From Syntrophobacterales bacterium (GTDB taxonomy: Bacteria; Desulfobacterota; Syntrophobacteria; Syntrophobacterales; Thermodesulforhabdaceae), in assembly GCA_026992355.1 (NCBI GenBank), contig JALXAE010000292.1, positions 1-36,136 of the forward strand: a DNA stretch of 36,136 bases, in the 5' to 3' direction. Positions 7,913 to 18,363 of the stretch are shown piece after piece. The position numbers were made by a program, and so were the translations under genes. The number at the start of each line of letters is the position of its first letter. Position 1 is the stretch's first letter. The notes beneath the pieces are model-generated. The model did not search any database. It had not been told where the DNA came from and worked only from the letters and a program-made list of their open reading frames with translations.

Positions 7913-9673
7913 TCATCCTACCTTCCTAACCATTGCCACCAAAGAGGCTAAGTTATCTTTCAACAATTCCATCTGACTACGGAGATCTTCTGCTGATGAT
8001 GCCAATTCCTCGGCATAGGAAGCATTTTGTTGAACAACACTATCAATTTCTGAAACCGCTTTGTTAATTTGATCTACACCATCAGCCTGTTCTTGAGAAG
8101 CCACAGAAATTTCTCCCATAAGCTCCTGTATCTTTCTTGTGCTTTCGTCCACTTTACCAAAGGCCGTTTCAGTAGTTTTTACGTATTCCCTGCCTTCGTA
8201 GACTTTTTTAATGGTATTTTCTATAAGCTGAGAGGTATTCTTTGCGGCTTCTGCAGATCTCATGGCAAGAGTTCGAACCTCATCAGCCACCACTGCAAAT
8301 CCCGCTCCGGCTTCACCCGCTCTAGCAGCCTCAACCGCAGCATTAAGTGCAAGAAGATTGGTCTGAAAAGCTATCTCATCTATCGTTTTTACAATGTTTC
8401 CGGTTTCTTCACTTGCTTTGGTTATCTCCTCCATTGCCTTTACTAGAGAATTAACGGCCTCATTAGCTTCCTTCACCACTGTAGCCGTTTGTAAAACCAG
8501 ATTATTTGCCTGCCTGGCATTTTCCGAGTTTTGCTTTGCCATCGACGCCATTTCTTCTAGAGCGGAAGCAGTTTGTTCTATGGACGCTGCTTGTTGAGAG
8601 GCACCATCGGCAAGATTAGTCCCCGCTTCGGATATTTCCTGAGAAGCCCTATCAATCTTATCCGTAGTTTGTTCAAACACTTCTGTAACTTCATTCAATC
8701 TGCTAATCAATGTTCGACTTGTGGCTACACTCAATGCAACAATTAATACCACGCTAATCAAAAGAATGACAAATGTCATGATCATACCGTTTTTTGCATC
8801 AGACGCGATATTTTCCGACGTTTTGGCAAGGTGATCTCTCATGAGAGAAATTATCGTATTCAAATCGCCAATAATCTCCGTATAAACTTTAAAAACCTTT
8901 TTAGCTTCAAGCCCCTCATAAGAAGATCTTACAATTTTTAAAAAAATCGTTTCTCCCTTTTTCCATAAAGCCGAATTTTTCATGGATACGAATCTGTCTC
9001 TAACGTCACTTGGCATTGTTAAAATAGGCGAATTAACCGAGGCCTTAAATGTGCCCCAAGAGGAAACAAGAAAATTTAGTTGTTCATCTGTCGGTATTTT
9101 TTTAGATGCCACGAAGGAAGAACCTCGTCCTCTGAATCTCCCAAGATTCTCCTTTGCTATTTCGAGGAGAATCGAAGTTTCAAGATTAGCACCAATGCCA
9201 CCAATACTTTTTTGTGAGGCTATTTCTTTGTCAATCTTTATAATGTTGTCAATCAGGGCGGTATATCCTGCAAAAACCTTGTCAACGGATTGATGGCTGT
9301 TTACCATTTTCCGAAGATTTTTTAGCTCATCGAGAGCATCAAACAGCTTTTGCTTTATATTGTCTGATATGGCCGCCTTTTTTACAACTTCTGGTAAAAT
9401 ACCTACTGATTTATTCGTTGCGCTTCTCAGTTTTTCAATATCAGCTTTAGACGCCCCACCGGCTAGAAAAACTGCTGACATTCCTCTCTCTTTTTGAAGA
9501 TTCGTCATAATATCAGAAAGTTGTGCCATAAGCTTTACGTTAGATACCACATGCCTTGCAGTTTTAAGGTCTACCCACTTTGACTGAATTAATGGAATCG
9601 CAAAAGCTATCATCGCTATGATGGGAAGTAATGTTAAAACAAATACTCGTCGTCCAATAGTCCAGTTACTCAT
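7913..9673 (-). CDS. Methyl-accepting chemotaxis protein with NIT sensor domain
   Basis: A 586-aa transmembrane chemoreceptor. TM1 spans ~9-29 and TM2 ~298-318. The periplasmic part (~45-290) carries the nitrate/nitrite-sensing (NIT) hallmark [16 protein letters not shown]; related proteins are thought to sense nitrate or nitrite, so the ligand here is an inference. A HAMP domain is not obvious; a coiled coil leads directly into the signalling domain. The hairpin tip that contacts CheA/CheW is [20 protein letters not shown] followed by [13 protein letters not shown]. The C-terminus ends KVG without a CheR-tethering pentapeptide. ATG 9673 is chosen over ATG 9679 because GGGAGG sits at normal spacing only from 9673. 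No che or flagellar genes lie nearby. Confidence 0.93.
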   Translation of the reverse strand: MSNWTIGRRVFVLTLLPIIAMIAFAIPLIQSKWVDLKTARHVVSNVKLMAQLSDIMTNLQKERGMSAVFLAGGASKADIEKLRSATNKSVGILPEVVKKAAISDNIKQKLFDALDELKNLRKMVNSHQSVDKVFAGYTALIDNIIKIDKEIASQKSIGGIGANLETSILLEIAKENLGRFRGRGSSFVASKKIPTDEQLNFLVSSWGTFKASVNSPILTMPSDVRDRFVSMKNSALWKKGETIFLKIVRSSYEGLEAKKVFKVYTEIIGDLNTIISLMRDHLAKTSENIASDAKNGMIMTFVILLISVVLIVALSVATSRTLISRLNEVTEVFEQTTDKIDRASQEISEAGTNLADGASQQAASIEQTASALEEMASMAKQNSENARQANNLVLQTATVVKEANEAVNSLVKAMEEITKASEETGNIVKTIDEIAFQTNLLALNAAVEAARAGEAGAGFAVVADEVRTLAMRSAEAAKNTSQLIENTIKKVYEGREYVKTTETAFGKVDESTRKIQELMGEISVASQEQADGVDQINKAVSEIDSVVQQNASYAEELASSAEDLRSQMELLKDNLASLVAMVRKVG

Positions 9674-10037
9674 AAGCATACACCTCCCCCTGATAATTAA
9701 GCCAGATCATTTGGTTATTTATCCAATTTCCCGCAAAAAAGCAGAATATGTCAATCATAATTCACATTATAAACAAGCAATCCATCCTAAATTTCGACAT
9801 TATGAAATAAAGACATTATTAAGATAAACATTGTAGTGCTTTCAGGAAATTGAGATAAACCAAATATAAAATACAATATCAGCCTCCTGACAAGCTTGAC
9901 ACATTTTCGGCAGGCTATAGAATGCTCAGACAAAATTTGTTGAGGCCGTATTTAAAATGGTGGTAATTGCTAAATCTACGGAGCAAAATCACGGGTGATT
10001 GTTCAAAATGAAAATACGCAGTTAAGGAGAGAATGGT
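9674..10037. other. Divergent intergenic region between chemoreceptor and carboxyltransferase
   Basis: AT-rich and without a credible gene. It should hold promoters for both flanking genes. A plus-strand promoter is listed separately at 9896-9923. On the minus side I saw TTGACA and TATAAT-like words but no pair at acceptable spacing. No strong hairpin or riboswitch was recognised. Confidence 0.5.
9896..9923 (+). promoter_or_regulatory. Candidate sigma-70 promoter for the carboxyltransferase gene
   Basis: TTGACA at 9896-9901, a 16-base spacer, then TAGAAT at 9918-9923. The -35 element is perfect and the -10 differs at one base. It lies about 115 bases before the start codon, leaving a ~107-base leader. 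Confidence 0.55.
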
Positions 10038-11591
10038 ATGGCAACGGTTGCTGAAAAAATCAAAGAACTCCGAGAACGAGAAGCCAAGATAAAGGAAATG
10101 GGCGGGCCAAAAGCGGTCGCCAAGCAACACGAACGAGGCAAGCTTACAGCAAGAGAACGCATTGAGTACTTTTTTGACCCCGGTACATTTCAGGAACTGG
10201 ATATTTTTGTGAAACATAGAGGTACTCTTTTTGGTTTGGACAAGATGGAAATTCCCGCAGATGGGGTTGTTACTGGGTACGGGAAAGTCAATGGTCGAGA
10301 AGTTTTTGCCTTTTCACAGGATTTCACCGCTAGAGCTGGAACACTCGGCGAAATGCACGCAAAAAAAATATGCAAGGTCATGGATCTTGCTCTAAAGGCC
10401 GGAAAACCTCTCGTAGGATTCAACGATTCTGGGGGCGCTCGAATTCAGGAAGGTGTGGATGCCCTCTCCGGCTACGGACAGATCTTTTACAGGAATGCCA
10501 TAGCCTCGGGAGTAATACCTCAAATTTCAGCAATAATGGGGCCATGCGCCGGAGGAGCCGTGTATTCACCGGCCATGACCGATTTCGTTTTCATGGTTAA
10601 AAACAGTAGTTATATGTTCATTACCGGACCAGATGTCATAAAATCCGTCTTAGGAGAAGTAATTACTCAGGAAGACCTTGGTGGTGCAATGGCTCACTGT
10701 TCAAAAAGCGGGGTTGCACACTTTGCCTGCGAAAACGACAAACATGCAATTGATATGATAAAACAATTGCTAAGCTACCTCCCTGACAACAACATAGAAG
10801 ACCCGCCCTATGTTGCTCCCAAAGATGATCCAAACAGAATCAGCCCAGCGTTGGATTCAATAATCCCGGATAATCCTATGGGAGCCTATGATGTAAAAGA
10901 TGTCATAAAAGAAATTGTCGATGATGGTGATTTCTTCGAAGTGCACGAATATTATGCTCAAAATATGGTTGTAGGATTTGCACGCCTTAATGGCCATGTA
11001 ATAGGAATAATAGCAAACCAGCCAAAGGTACTTGCAGGATGCCTTGACATTGATTCGTCAGACAAAGCAACTAGATTTATTCGCTTTTGTGACGCCTTTA
11101 ACATTCCTCTTTTGACTTTGGCTGATGTCCCAGGCTATTTGCCCGGCAAGCAGCAGGAATGGGGTGGTATAATCAGACACGGCGCAAAACTCCTGTGGTG
11201 TTATTCTGAAGCCACTGTACCCAAGATGACCTTAATTTTGAGAAAAGATTATGGCGGCTCATATTTAGCAATGTGCTCCAGAGATCTTGGCGCTGATTTA
11301 GTTTTTGCATGGCCTACTGCTGAAATTGCTGTCATGGGTGCAGAAGGAGCGGCGAATATCATCTTCCGTAAAGAAATTCAATCAGCTCCGGATCCAGAAG
11401 CAAAGAGAAAAGAAAAAATCGAAGAATACAGAAACCTTCTCTATAATCCCTATATCGCAGCTTCCAGAGGATATATCGATCGTGTCATAGTCCCAAGCGA
11501 GACTAGACCAAGGTTAATTGAGGCTCTAGAGCTACTAAAATCCAAAAAACAAGCACTACCTCCTAAAAAGCACGGTAATATACCTATGTAA
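10038..11591 (+). CDS. Acyl-CoA carboxyltransferase (propionyl-CoA / methylmalonyl-CoA type)
   Basis: A 517-aa biotin-dependent carboxyltransferase of the PccB/MmdA family. It moves CO2 between carboxybiotin and an acyl-CoA, most likely interconverting propionyl-CoA and methylmalonyl-CoA. The N-terminal crotonase fold shows HERGKLTARERI, GFNDSGGARIQEGVDAL and IMGPCAGGAVYSPAMTDF, with the GG pairs forming an oxyanion hole. The C-terminal half shows LADVPGYLPGKQQEWGGIIR and MGAEGAANIIFR. Length and ending (KHGNIPM) are typical of propionyl/methylmalonyl enzymes; other substrates such as glutaconyl-CoA cannot be excluded. ATG 10038 has AAGGAGA. It is a single-gene unit with its own promoter and terminator; no biotin carrier or decarboxylase subunit is in the window, so its partners must be elsewhere. 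Confidence 0.9.
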   Translation: MATVAEKIKELREREAKIKEMGGPKAVAKQHERGKLTARERIEYFFDPGTFQELDIFVKHRGTLFGLDKMEIPADGVVTGYGKVNGREVFAFSQDFTARAGTLGEMHAKKICKVMDLALKAGKPLVGFNDSGGARIQEGVDALSGYGQIFYRNAIASGVIPQISAIMGPCAGGAVYSPAMTDFVFMVKNSSYMFITGPDVIKSVLGEVITQEDLGGAMAHCSKSGVAHFACENDKHAIDMIKQLLSYLPDNNIEDPPYVAPKDDPNRISPALDSIIPDNPMGAYDVKDVIKEIVDDGDFFEVHEYYAQNMVVGFARLNGHVIGIIANQPKVLAGCLDIDSSDKATRFIRFCDAFNIPLLTLADVPGYLPGKQQEWGGIIRHGAKLLWCYSEATVPKMTLILRKDYGGSYLAMCSRDLGADLVFAWPTAEIAVMGAEGAANIIFRKEIQSAPDPEAKRKEKIEEYRNLLYNPYIAASRGYIDRVIVPSETRPRLIEALELLKSKKQALPPKKHGNIPM

Positions 11592-11607
11592 GAAAGGAAA
11601 TAACATT

Positions 11608-11634
11608 GAGGGCACGTCTTTGTGCCCTCTTTTT
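11608..11634 (+). terminator. Intrinsic terminator after the carboxyltransferase gene
   Basis: GAGGGCAC (11608-11615) pairs perfectly with GTGCCCTC (11622-11629) around a 6-base loop, followed by five T residues. It lies 16 bases after the stop codon. Confidence 0.88.
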
Positions 11635-11660
11635 GGATTATGCACCCTCAAGGAAATTAA

Positions 11661-12830
11661 ATGGAAGCTTTAAGCTGGCATAAATGGCTGGTTGATCTGA
11701 GGCGTTATTTCCACTCCCACCCGGAGCTTGGCTTTCAGGAGCACAAAACGTCCCAGAAAATTCGGGAAATCCTTGAAGAACTGGAGGTTAAGTACCATTA
11801 CCCCATTGCAGAAACGGGAATTGTTGCCTTCCTGGAAGCGGAAAATCCAGGTGTCACTCGAGCATTCAGAGCAGACATGGATGCACTTCCCATACAGGAA
11901 CAAAATAACGTTTCTTATAAGTCATGCCACAAAGGCATTATGCACGCTTGTGGTCATGATGGCCACATAACAATTGCTCTCGGGATCATAAAAAATCTGG
12001 TTGAAAATTCGTGGCAAAAAAAAGGAAAAGGCAGGATCTTGTTTTTCTTTCAGCCTGCTGAAGAAGGGGGTGGTGGAGCAGCAAAAATGCTTGATAGCGG
12101 GCTCTGGGACAATGAAAACCTGAAAGCCATCTATGCTTTTCACATGAATCCTGGCCTGGAACTTGGCAGTGTGGGAATAGCTTCTGGAATAAGCAATGCT
12201 GCATCGGAAATGTTTGAAATAAAAGTAATCGGATCGGGAGGACATGGGGCACACCCTCATGCAGCTACCGATACCATACTGGCGGCTTCAAATCTGATTG
12301 TGCAGCTGAATCACATTGTCTCAAGATCAGTAAATGCACTGGATTCAGCCGTTATATCGGTTGGAAGCATTCACGCCGGACAAGCACCCAATATATTGCC
12401 CTCAGAAACAGTCATAACCGGAACAATAAGAAGCTTTCGAAAAAAAGTGAAAGATGTCATACACACACGAATGTATGAAATATGCCAAGGAACAGAGGCT
12501 GCTTATAATTGTAAAGTGGAGCTATCAATTTCAGAGGGATACCCTGTCCTTGAAAACGATAAAAACCTTGTAAAACTGGTAAAAAAAATCGCGAGAAGGC
12601 TTCTTGGGAGAAATGCTGTAAGGGAAGAATCGCCCAGGATGGGATCTGAAGATTTCGCCTATTTTGCAAGAAAATGGCCTGGAGTTTTAATCTACCTTGG
12701 CTGTGCTTTTCCTGACGAATCCACAAAAAGGCTTTTACATTCTCCCTATTTCGATTTTGATGAAAGAGTCCTTGACATCGGGGTAAAGCTTGGAACGGAG
12801 ATACTTCTCTTTCATGATTCGGAAAATTAG
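11661..12830 (+). CDS. M20-family amidohydrolase (peptidase M20D-like)
   Basis: A 389-aa metal-dependent amidohydrolase of the M20D group, which includes hippurate, N-acyl-amino-acid and IAA-amino-acid hydrolases. Visible signatures are YFHSHPELGFQEHKTS (N-terminal), FRADMDALPIQEQN, GIMHACGHDGHITIALG (Cys and His metal ligands), FFQPAEEGGGGAAKML (catalytic Glu pair) and GSGGHGAHPHAATD in the lid/dimerisation domain, ending with a GSEDFAYFA block. The length is standard. The natural substrate cannot be told from sequence. ATG 11661 has an AAGGA site. No signal peptide is seen, so it is cytoplasmic. It lies downstream of a strong terminator and presumably has its own promoter. Its stop overlaps, by 4 bases, the stop of the convergent gene. 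Confidence 0.9.
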   Translation: MEALSWHKWLVDLRRYFHSHPELGFQEHKTSQKIREILEELEVKYHYPIAETGIVAFLEAENPGVTRAFRADMDALPIQEQNNVSYKSCHKGIMHACGHDGHITIALGIIKNLVENSWQKKGKGRILFFFQPAEEGGGGAAKMLDSGLWDNENLKAIYAFHMNPGLELGSVGIASGISNAASEMFEIKVIGSGGHGAHPHAATDTILAASNLIVQLNHIVSRSVNALDSAVISVGSIHAGQAPNILPSETVITGTIRSFRKKVKDVIHTRMYEICQGTEAAYNCKVELSISEGYPVLENDKNLVKLVKKIARRLLGRNAVREESPRMGSEDFAYFARKWPGVLIYLGCAFPDESTKRLLHSPYFDFDERVLDIGVKLGTEILLFHDSEN

Positions 12831-13300
12831 ATTCTCCGGAGAGAATAATTTCTCCCATTAATGCGTACAAGATATGTTTTTTCTTCTTCAGACCACTCCA
12901 AAAGGCGGGCAAATTCATAATAGGCAACACGACCAAAGCGGGCAACGAGGTTTTTCCGTGTAGCTTTGCAGTAAATAGCCGAATCATCCTTTATAAACAG
13001 TGTTTCGGGTCTCAGATCTTCGATTCTACCATCAGTTAGTTCAATCCTAACCCTTTTTACTTCTCCCGTATCAGATAATTCGATATGAACATATTTTACC
13101 CATAAAGGAGCATCAGCAACTCTAACGGGATGAACCTCTCCCTCGCACTTAACAAAATACCGGTTTCCATCCCGATACAGGCTTCGGCTGAGAAGTTTAA
13201 ACAAATCCCAATCGTTTACAGGATTTCCTTCACAGAACCAGTTCCCATTTTCATCTATGAAATAATCATATATGTGCTTCTGGTCTTTTGGTATGCTCAT
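12827..13300 (-). CDS. DUF1285-like small protein in the efp-epmA operon
   Basis: A 157-aa soluble protein. The N-terminal pattern FIDENGNWFCEGNPVNDWDL, then RDGNRYFVKCEGEVHPVRV and ADAPLWVKYV, resembles DUF1285, a family of unknown function; the link is by recalled pattern, not a search. It starts at ATG 13300, which overlaps the epmA stop as ATGA, with GGAGG and CGGAG upstream, so it is translationally coupled. A longer in-frame start at 13354 inside epmA is less likely. Its position as third gene after efp and epmA suggests a link with translation or EF-P modification, which is only an inference. Confidence 0.65.
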   Translation of the reverse strand: MSIPKDQKHIYDYFIDENGNWFCEGNPVNDWDLFKLLSRSLYRDGNRYFVKCEGEVHPVRVADAPLWVKYVHIELSDTGEVKRVRIELTDGRIEDLRPETLFIKDDSAIYCKATRKNLVARFGRVAYYEFARLLEWSEEEKTYLVRINGRNYSLRRI

Positions 13301-14205
13301 CTCCGAAATTCCTCCGAAAAAAGCACAACATCCTGGATGGACTCCATTCCACATAAAATCATAACCAACCTGTCAACCCCCAAAGCAATACCTGCAGAGT
13401 CTGGCATTGTTTCAAGAGCAATTAGGAAATCCTCTGGCATTCTCAAATCCGGAAGTCTTTTCCTTTTTCTTTCATGTAGAACTCTAACAAAACGTTCACG
13501 CTGTTCAACCGGATCGTTCAACTCGGAAAATCCGTTGGCTAGTTCGATTCCACCCCAGTAAACTTCAAACCGTTCACACACTCGGGTATCGCTGGCCTTT
13601 AATTTAGCAAGAGCCGCTTCAGATGCCGGATAATCTTTGATAATGCAAGGAGTTGGCCACCCTAGCTTGGGTTCAATCAATTCTACAAGATCCTTATAAA
13701 ACCTATCCTCGTCAAAGTTAACAACAGGATCCCAGCCCGCCCATCTAGAAAAGGCTTCTCTAACAGTCATCACATTCCACTTTTCATTATAAACCAATTT
13801 TCTCCCTTTAAAGTTTACCCCCCCTCGTAGTTCCAAAGCATCTCCAATATATCTTATCAAATCCTGACAATCGACCATGATGTCAATGTATGTGGCACCT
13901 GCTCTGTACCATTCAACTATAGTAAATTCGGGAAGGTGGTTGCGGCCGTATTCACCTTTTCTAAAAACCTTGCAAATCTGAAAAATTTTATTGTATCCGG
14001 AGGCTAACAATTTCTTCATGTGCAATTCTGGGCTTGTTATCAAATAGCCCAGATCACACTTAACGGGTTCAATATTCATCTCCGGTATAGGACTGGACAA
14101 TATGGCAGGTGTTTCAACTTCAAGGAAATCCCTCTCATAAAAAAAACGGCGAAGGGCATAAATAATATCCCTCCGCCTTTCCAAAACGCTTTTCTCAACC
14201 ATCAT
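13297..14205 (-). CDS. epmA: EF-P beta-lysylation ligase EpmA (PoxA/GenX)
   Basis: A 302-aa stand-alone class II lysyl-tRNA synthetase-like catalytic domain without the anticodon-binding part. In the EpmA family it activates (R)-beta-lysine with ATP and attaches it to the conserved lysine of EF-P. Class II motifs are visible: VETPAILSSPIPE near 40, YLITSPELHMKKLLASGYNK, FQICKVFRKGEYGRNHLPEF (motif 2), WGGIELANGFSELNDPVEQ, and the motif 3 block GIALGVDRLVMIL near the end. Its ATG at 14205 overlaps the efp stop as ATGA. Direct linkage to efp makes the substrate assignment strong. EpmB, the aminomutase that makes beta-lysine, is not in the window. Confidence 0.93.
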   Translation of the reverse strand: MMVEKSVLERRRDIIYALRRFFYERDFLEVETPAILSSPIPEMNIEPVKCDLGYLITSPELHMKKLLASGYNKIFQICKVFRKGEYGRNHLPEFTIVEWYRAGATYIDIMVDCQDLIRYIGDALELRGGVNFKGRKLVYNEKWNVMTVREAFSRWAGWDPVVNFDEDRFYKDLVELIEPKLGWPTPCIIKDYPASEAALAKLKASDTRVCERFEVYWGGIELANGFSELNDPVEQRERFVRVLHERKRKRLPDLRMPEDFLIALETMPDSAGIALGVDRLVMILCGMESIQDVVLFSEEFRR

Positions 14206-14777
14206 TTTGCTGAAGTTCTTTCAACGTAACTTCCGCTTCTTGTATCTATTTTCAGAACATCCCCTTCTTCTATAAAAAGGGGCACCTGTACCTTGTAACC
14301 TGTTTCAAGAGTCACCGGTTTCGTGGCACCAGATGCCGTATCACCCTTAACACCTGGTTCAGCCTTCACAACTTTTAATTCAACAAAATTGGGCAAAGAC
14401 AGCCCAATAGGTTTATCTTTGTAAAAAAGCATGTTAACTTTCAGGTTCTCTGTCAGGAAGTTTGTTACATCCCCGAGTTGCTCAGAGGTCATTTCAACCT
14501 GCTCGTATGTGGTCATATTCATGAAATAATATCTATCTCCATCTTTATAGAGATATTCAACTTCCTGTTCATCGATATCGGCTTCGACAAATTTATCACC
14601 TGACCTGTAAGTCTTATCAAACTGAACGCCAGTTATTAGATTTTTTAACCTACACTTATAAAGCGCTTGCCCTTTACCGGGTTTTGTAAATTCAAAATCG
14701 ACAATGAGGTAAGGCTCCCCATCAATTTCAAGTTTGAGCCCTTTTCTCAAATCGCTAGCACTTAAAGTTGCTCCCAT
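14202..14777 (-). CDS. efp: Translation elongation factor P
   Basis: A 191-aa EF-P, the tRNA-shaped factor that relieves ribosomes stalled at polyproline stretches. The KOW-like N-terminal domain carries the modification loop FEFTKPGKGQA; Lys35 is the site expected to be beta-lysylated by the adjacent epmA product. The two OB-fold domains follow, with VELKVVKAEPGVKGDTASG in the last and a normal C-terminus ending in SYVERTSAK. ATG 14777 follows an AGAGGATAGG site. It is the first gene of a three-gene operon joined by ATGA overlaps. Confidence 0.97.
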   Translation of the reverse strand: MGATLSASDLRKGLKLEIDGEPYLIVDFEFTKPGKGQALYKCRLKNLITGVQFDKTYRSGDKFVEADIDEQEVEYLYKDGDRYYFMNMTTYEQVEMTSEQLGDVTNFLTENLKVNMLFYKDKPIGLSLPNFVELKVVKAEPGVKGDTASGATKPVTLETGYKVQVPLFIEEGDVLKIDTRSGSYVERTSAK

Positions 14778-14833
14778 ATCCTATCCTCTTTTTTTGTTTC
14801 GTTATTATTCATTGAACTACCTGCATTTTGGGT

Positions 14834-14863
14834 ATAATAAGAATACTCGCTTTTAATGGTCAA
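14834..14863 (-). promoter_or_regulatory. Candidate sigma-70 promoter for efp-epmA-DUF1285-like
   Basis: On the minus strand, TTGACC (14863-14858), an 18-base spacer and TATTAT (14839-14834), about 57 bases before the efp start. Confidence 0.55.
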
Positions 14864-14905
14864 GTCCTTTAGATTTGTTAATCAACAATCAGGGAAATCT
14901 TTGCA

Positions 14906-15742
14906 ATGAAAAACGCTTCTTCCTACTGCAATTACAATGTAGCTTTCAAAGGCTATGACTCTATACGAAAACCTGTGGGCATTTCAGAAACTGTGGACCT
15001 TCTGAAGAAAGTAAAGGCTCAAACCCATGAGATAACTCTACTGGAAGGTGGATTTGGTACTGGAGCATGCACCGAAATAATCTGCAACCACGTAAAGGCA
15101 GTCTATGGGGTTGAAGGTTCGGAAGAAGGCTGCAGAAAGGCTCATTCGAAACTGTGTCAATGTTCAAATGTGTTTTTACTTCTTGGAAACATTCTAGCGC
15201 TTCCCTTTGTGGATAGCTCCTTTGATGCCTACATGGTTCACCAGGTCATCCATCATCTTAACTCGGCAGATAATTTTCGGGAACTTAAACTCTTTCTAAA
15301 AGAGGCATTCAGGGTTCTCAAATCTAACGGAATTATCATTATAAACACATGCACACCGGAACATATAGATCCCGATAATGGAGTTTTTTGGAGTTACAAA
15401 TTCATTCCCAAGGCTGCTGGTGAGTTGAAAAGAAGATATATCCCTCTTGATGAATTAAAAGAATCCCTTCGACAAGCTGGATTTACTGAAATAGACACCA
15501 AAAAGGCAACCGGTAGATTTTTTAAAGATTCCTACTATCAAAATCCTCTTAGTGTTACCGACATGGAGTTTTGCAAAGGAGACTCCGTGTATTGTTTCCT
15601 TACTGAGGAAGAAATCTCAAAAGCCAATGAACAAATAACTCAGGCTTGCAGAGATGGAAGTGTATTTGAAGAGATGGAAAGAGCGAATAAGAGGTTTGAA
15701 GACATTGGGGAAGCGGTTGTAGTTTACGGCCTTAAAAGATGA
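14906..15742 (+). CDS. Class I SAM-dependent methyltransferase
   Basis: A 278-aa protein with the SAM-binding Rossmann fold of the Methyltransf_11 type. Motif I is LLEGGFGTGACTE (~48-60), the acidic end of strand 2 is VYGVEGSEEG, motif II/III is LPFVDSSFDAYMVHQVIHHL, and RVLKSNGIIIINT is the post-III strand. The C-terminal 120 residues probably define the substrate, which I cannot identify. A small-molecule target is more likely than RNA because no RNA-binding domain is visible. It starts at ATG 14906 with a weak AGGGA site and is followed 36 bases later by enolase on the same strand. The upstream gap is shared with the divergent efp operon. Confidence 0.8.
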   Translation: MKNASSYCNYNVAFKGYDSIRKPVGISETVDLLKKVKAQTHEITLLEGGFGTGACTEIICNHVKAVYGVEGSEEGCRKAHSKLCQCSNVFLLLGNILALPFVDSSFDAYMVHQVIHHLNSADNFRELKLFLKEAFRVLKSNGIIIINTCTPEHIDPDNGVFWSYKFIPKAAGELKRRYIPLDELKESLRQAGFTEIDTKKATGRFFKDSYYQNPLSVTDMEFCKGDSVYCFLTEEEISKANEQITQACRDGSVFEEMERANKRFEDIGEAVVVYGLKR

Positions 15743-15769
15743 TTGTTAACCAACCTAACGAAAGAGTGA

Positions 15770-17062
<1,293 letters not shown>

Positions 17063-17075
17063 CTCACAGAGCAGT

Positions 17076-17105
17076 GGCGATGGCGGGCTCCATCCTGCTA
17101 TCGCC
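17076..17105 (+). other. Stable inverted repeat after eno
   Basis: A 12-bp stem with two G-U pairs (17076-17087 with 17094-17105) and a 6-base loop. It lies 14 bases after the eno stop. No T-run follows immediately, so it may act as a 3' stabiliser, or as an inefficient terminator helped by the TTTTT at 17116-17120. Confidence 0.45.
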
Positions 17106-17190
17106 CGAAAGAGAGATTTTTGCTATATTTTTTTGCTTTGCCAATTTCGGTTGTATTTGCAGGCAGTCTGTGCATCTGAGGAGGATAAGT

Positions 17191-18363
17191 ATGTCTAGCA
17201 GCAAAGGAAAAGGTACTCTCTGCGTGCAGGGAGTTCGAAAACCGACGGAATTTCCATGGGGAAGTGTAAATATACCGGCATGCTACACATCTACTTTTGC
17301 CTTCAAGAACACAAAATCACTGATTGAATACCTTGAAGGAAAATCGGAACACTTCATCTATACAAGGTATTCCAACCCTACTGTGGAGTTGGTGGAAGAA
17401 CAAATTGCAGAACTCGAAGGCGGAGAAAGATCAATTCTTTTTTCGTCTGGAATGGCGGCGTTGAGTACCACCTTTCTGGGGTTGTTAAACTCAGGAGATG
17501 AAATAATAAGCATTAGGGATGTATATGGAGGTACTTATCACTTATTTACATCTGCCCTTCCAAAGTGGAATATTAAGGTTAATTTTGTAAATTCATTTGA
17601 CGAAATTGAAAAGATCTACAACAAAAACTGTAAAGTACTTTTCTTTGAAACCCCTACAAATCCCCTCCTGAAAATTTACAGCCTTAAAGACGCGGCAAAG
17701 ATTGCTAAAGATTTTGGAATGCTATCTGTAATAGATAATACCTTTGCTACTCCTTACAACCAAAACCCGTTAAAATGGGGCATTGATATTGTTGTTCACA
17801 GCGGAACCAAATATCTAGGAGGACACAGCGATATTACATGCGGTGCAGTTGTTGGGCCGTCTGAATTACTGGAGCCAATTTATAAGATGAAGAAGGTTTT
17901 AGGCGGAAGTTTAGATCCTCATTCGGGTTATCTTCTATACAGGGGTATCAAAACGCTAGGTGCTAGAATGGCTCAGCACAACCAAAACGCAATGAAAATA
18001 GCCCAATACCTGGAAAGTCATCCAGCTGTTACCAATGTCTATTATCCTGGATTGGCTGCTCATAATGGTCATCAAATAGCTTGTGAACAAATGACGGGTT
18101 TTGGCGGCATGGTAACCTTTGAAGTGTCTTCAAGAGCCTCAGAAGTAGTTGACAGGTTAAAGACATTCATTCTTGCCGTAAGTCTTGGCGGGGTAGAAAG
18201 CTTAGTTTCCCAGCCTATCTATACCAGCCATTATGGAATACCGGAAACTGATTTACGTAAGATGGGAATAACACCAGAAATGATACGATTATCCATAGGA
18301 ATTGAAAATCCGGAGGATTTCATAGCGGACCTTGAGCAGGCCCTGCAAATTTTGACAGCATAA
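17191..18363 (+). CDS. PLP-dependent transsulfuration enzyme (cystathionine gamma-synthase/lyase family)
   Basis: A 390-aa Cys/Met-metabolism PLP enzyme. Visible are YTRYSNPTVELVEEQIAELE, FSSGMAALSTTFLGLLNSGD (phosphate cradle), DVYGGTYHLF, FFETPTNPLLKI, VIDNTFATPYNQNPLKWG (Asp contacting the PLP ring) and VVHSGTKYLGGHSD, whose Lys holds PLP. SLGGVESLVSQP near the end is the substrate-carboxylate loop. The family spans cystathionine gamma-synthase, gamma-lyase, beta-lyase and homocysteine synthase; I cannot decide between them. The start is ATG 17191, preceded by GAGGAGGAT; an in-frame start at 17074 would place the eno-side hairpin within the coding region and is rejected. The 3' end overlaps the convergent gene by 44 bases. 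Confidence 0.88.
   Translation: MSSSKGKGTLCVQGVRKPTEFPWGSVNIPACYTSTFAFKNTKSLIEYLEGKSEHFIYTRYSNPTVELVEEQIAELEGGERSILFSSGMAALSTTFLGLLNSGDEIISIRDVYGGTYHLFTSALPKWNIKVNFVNSFDEIEKIYNKNCKVLFFETPTNPLLKIYSLKDAAKIAKDFGMLSVIDNTFATPYNQNPLKWGIDIVVHSGTKYLGGHSDITCGAVVGPSELLEPIYKMKKVLGGSLDPHSGYLLYRGIKTLGARMAQHNQNAMKIAQYLESHPAVTNVYYPGLAAHNGHQIACEQMTGFGGMVTFEVSSRASEVVDRLKTFILAVSLGGVESLVSQPIYTSHYGIPETDLRKMGITPEMIRLSIGIENPEDFIADLEQALQILTA

Noticed and set aside
9915-10217. Minus-strand 100-aa frame at the start of the carboxyltransferase gene
   Set aside because: It is antisense to a well-supported gene and its composition shows no protein family likeness.
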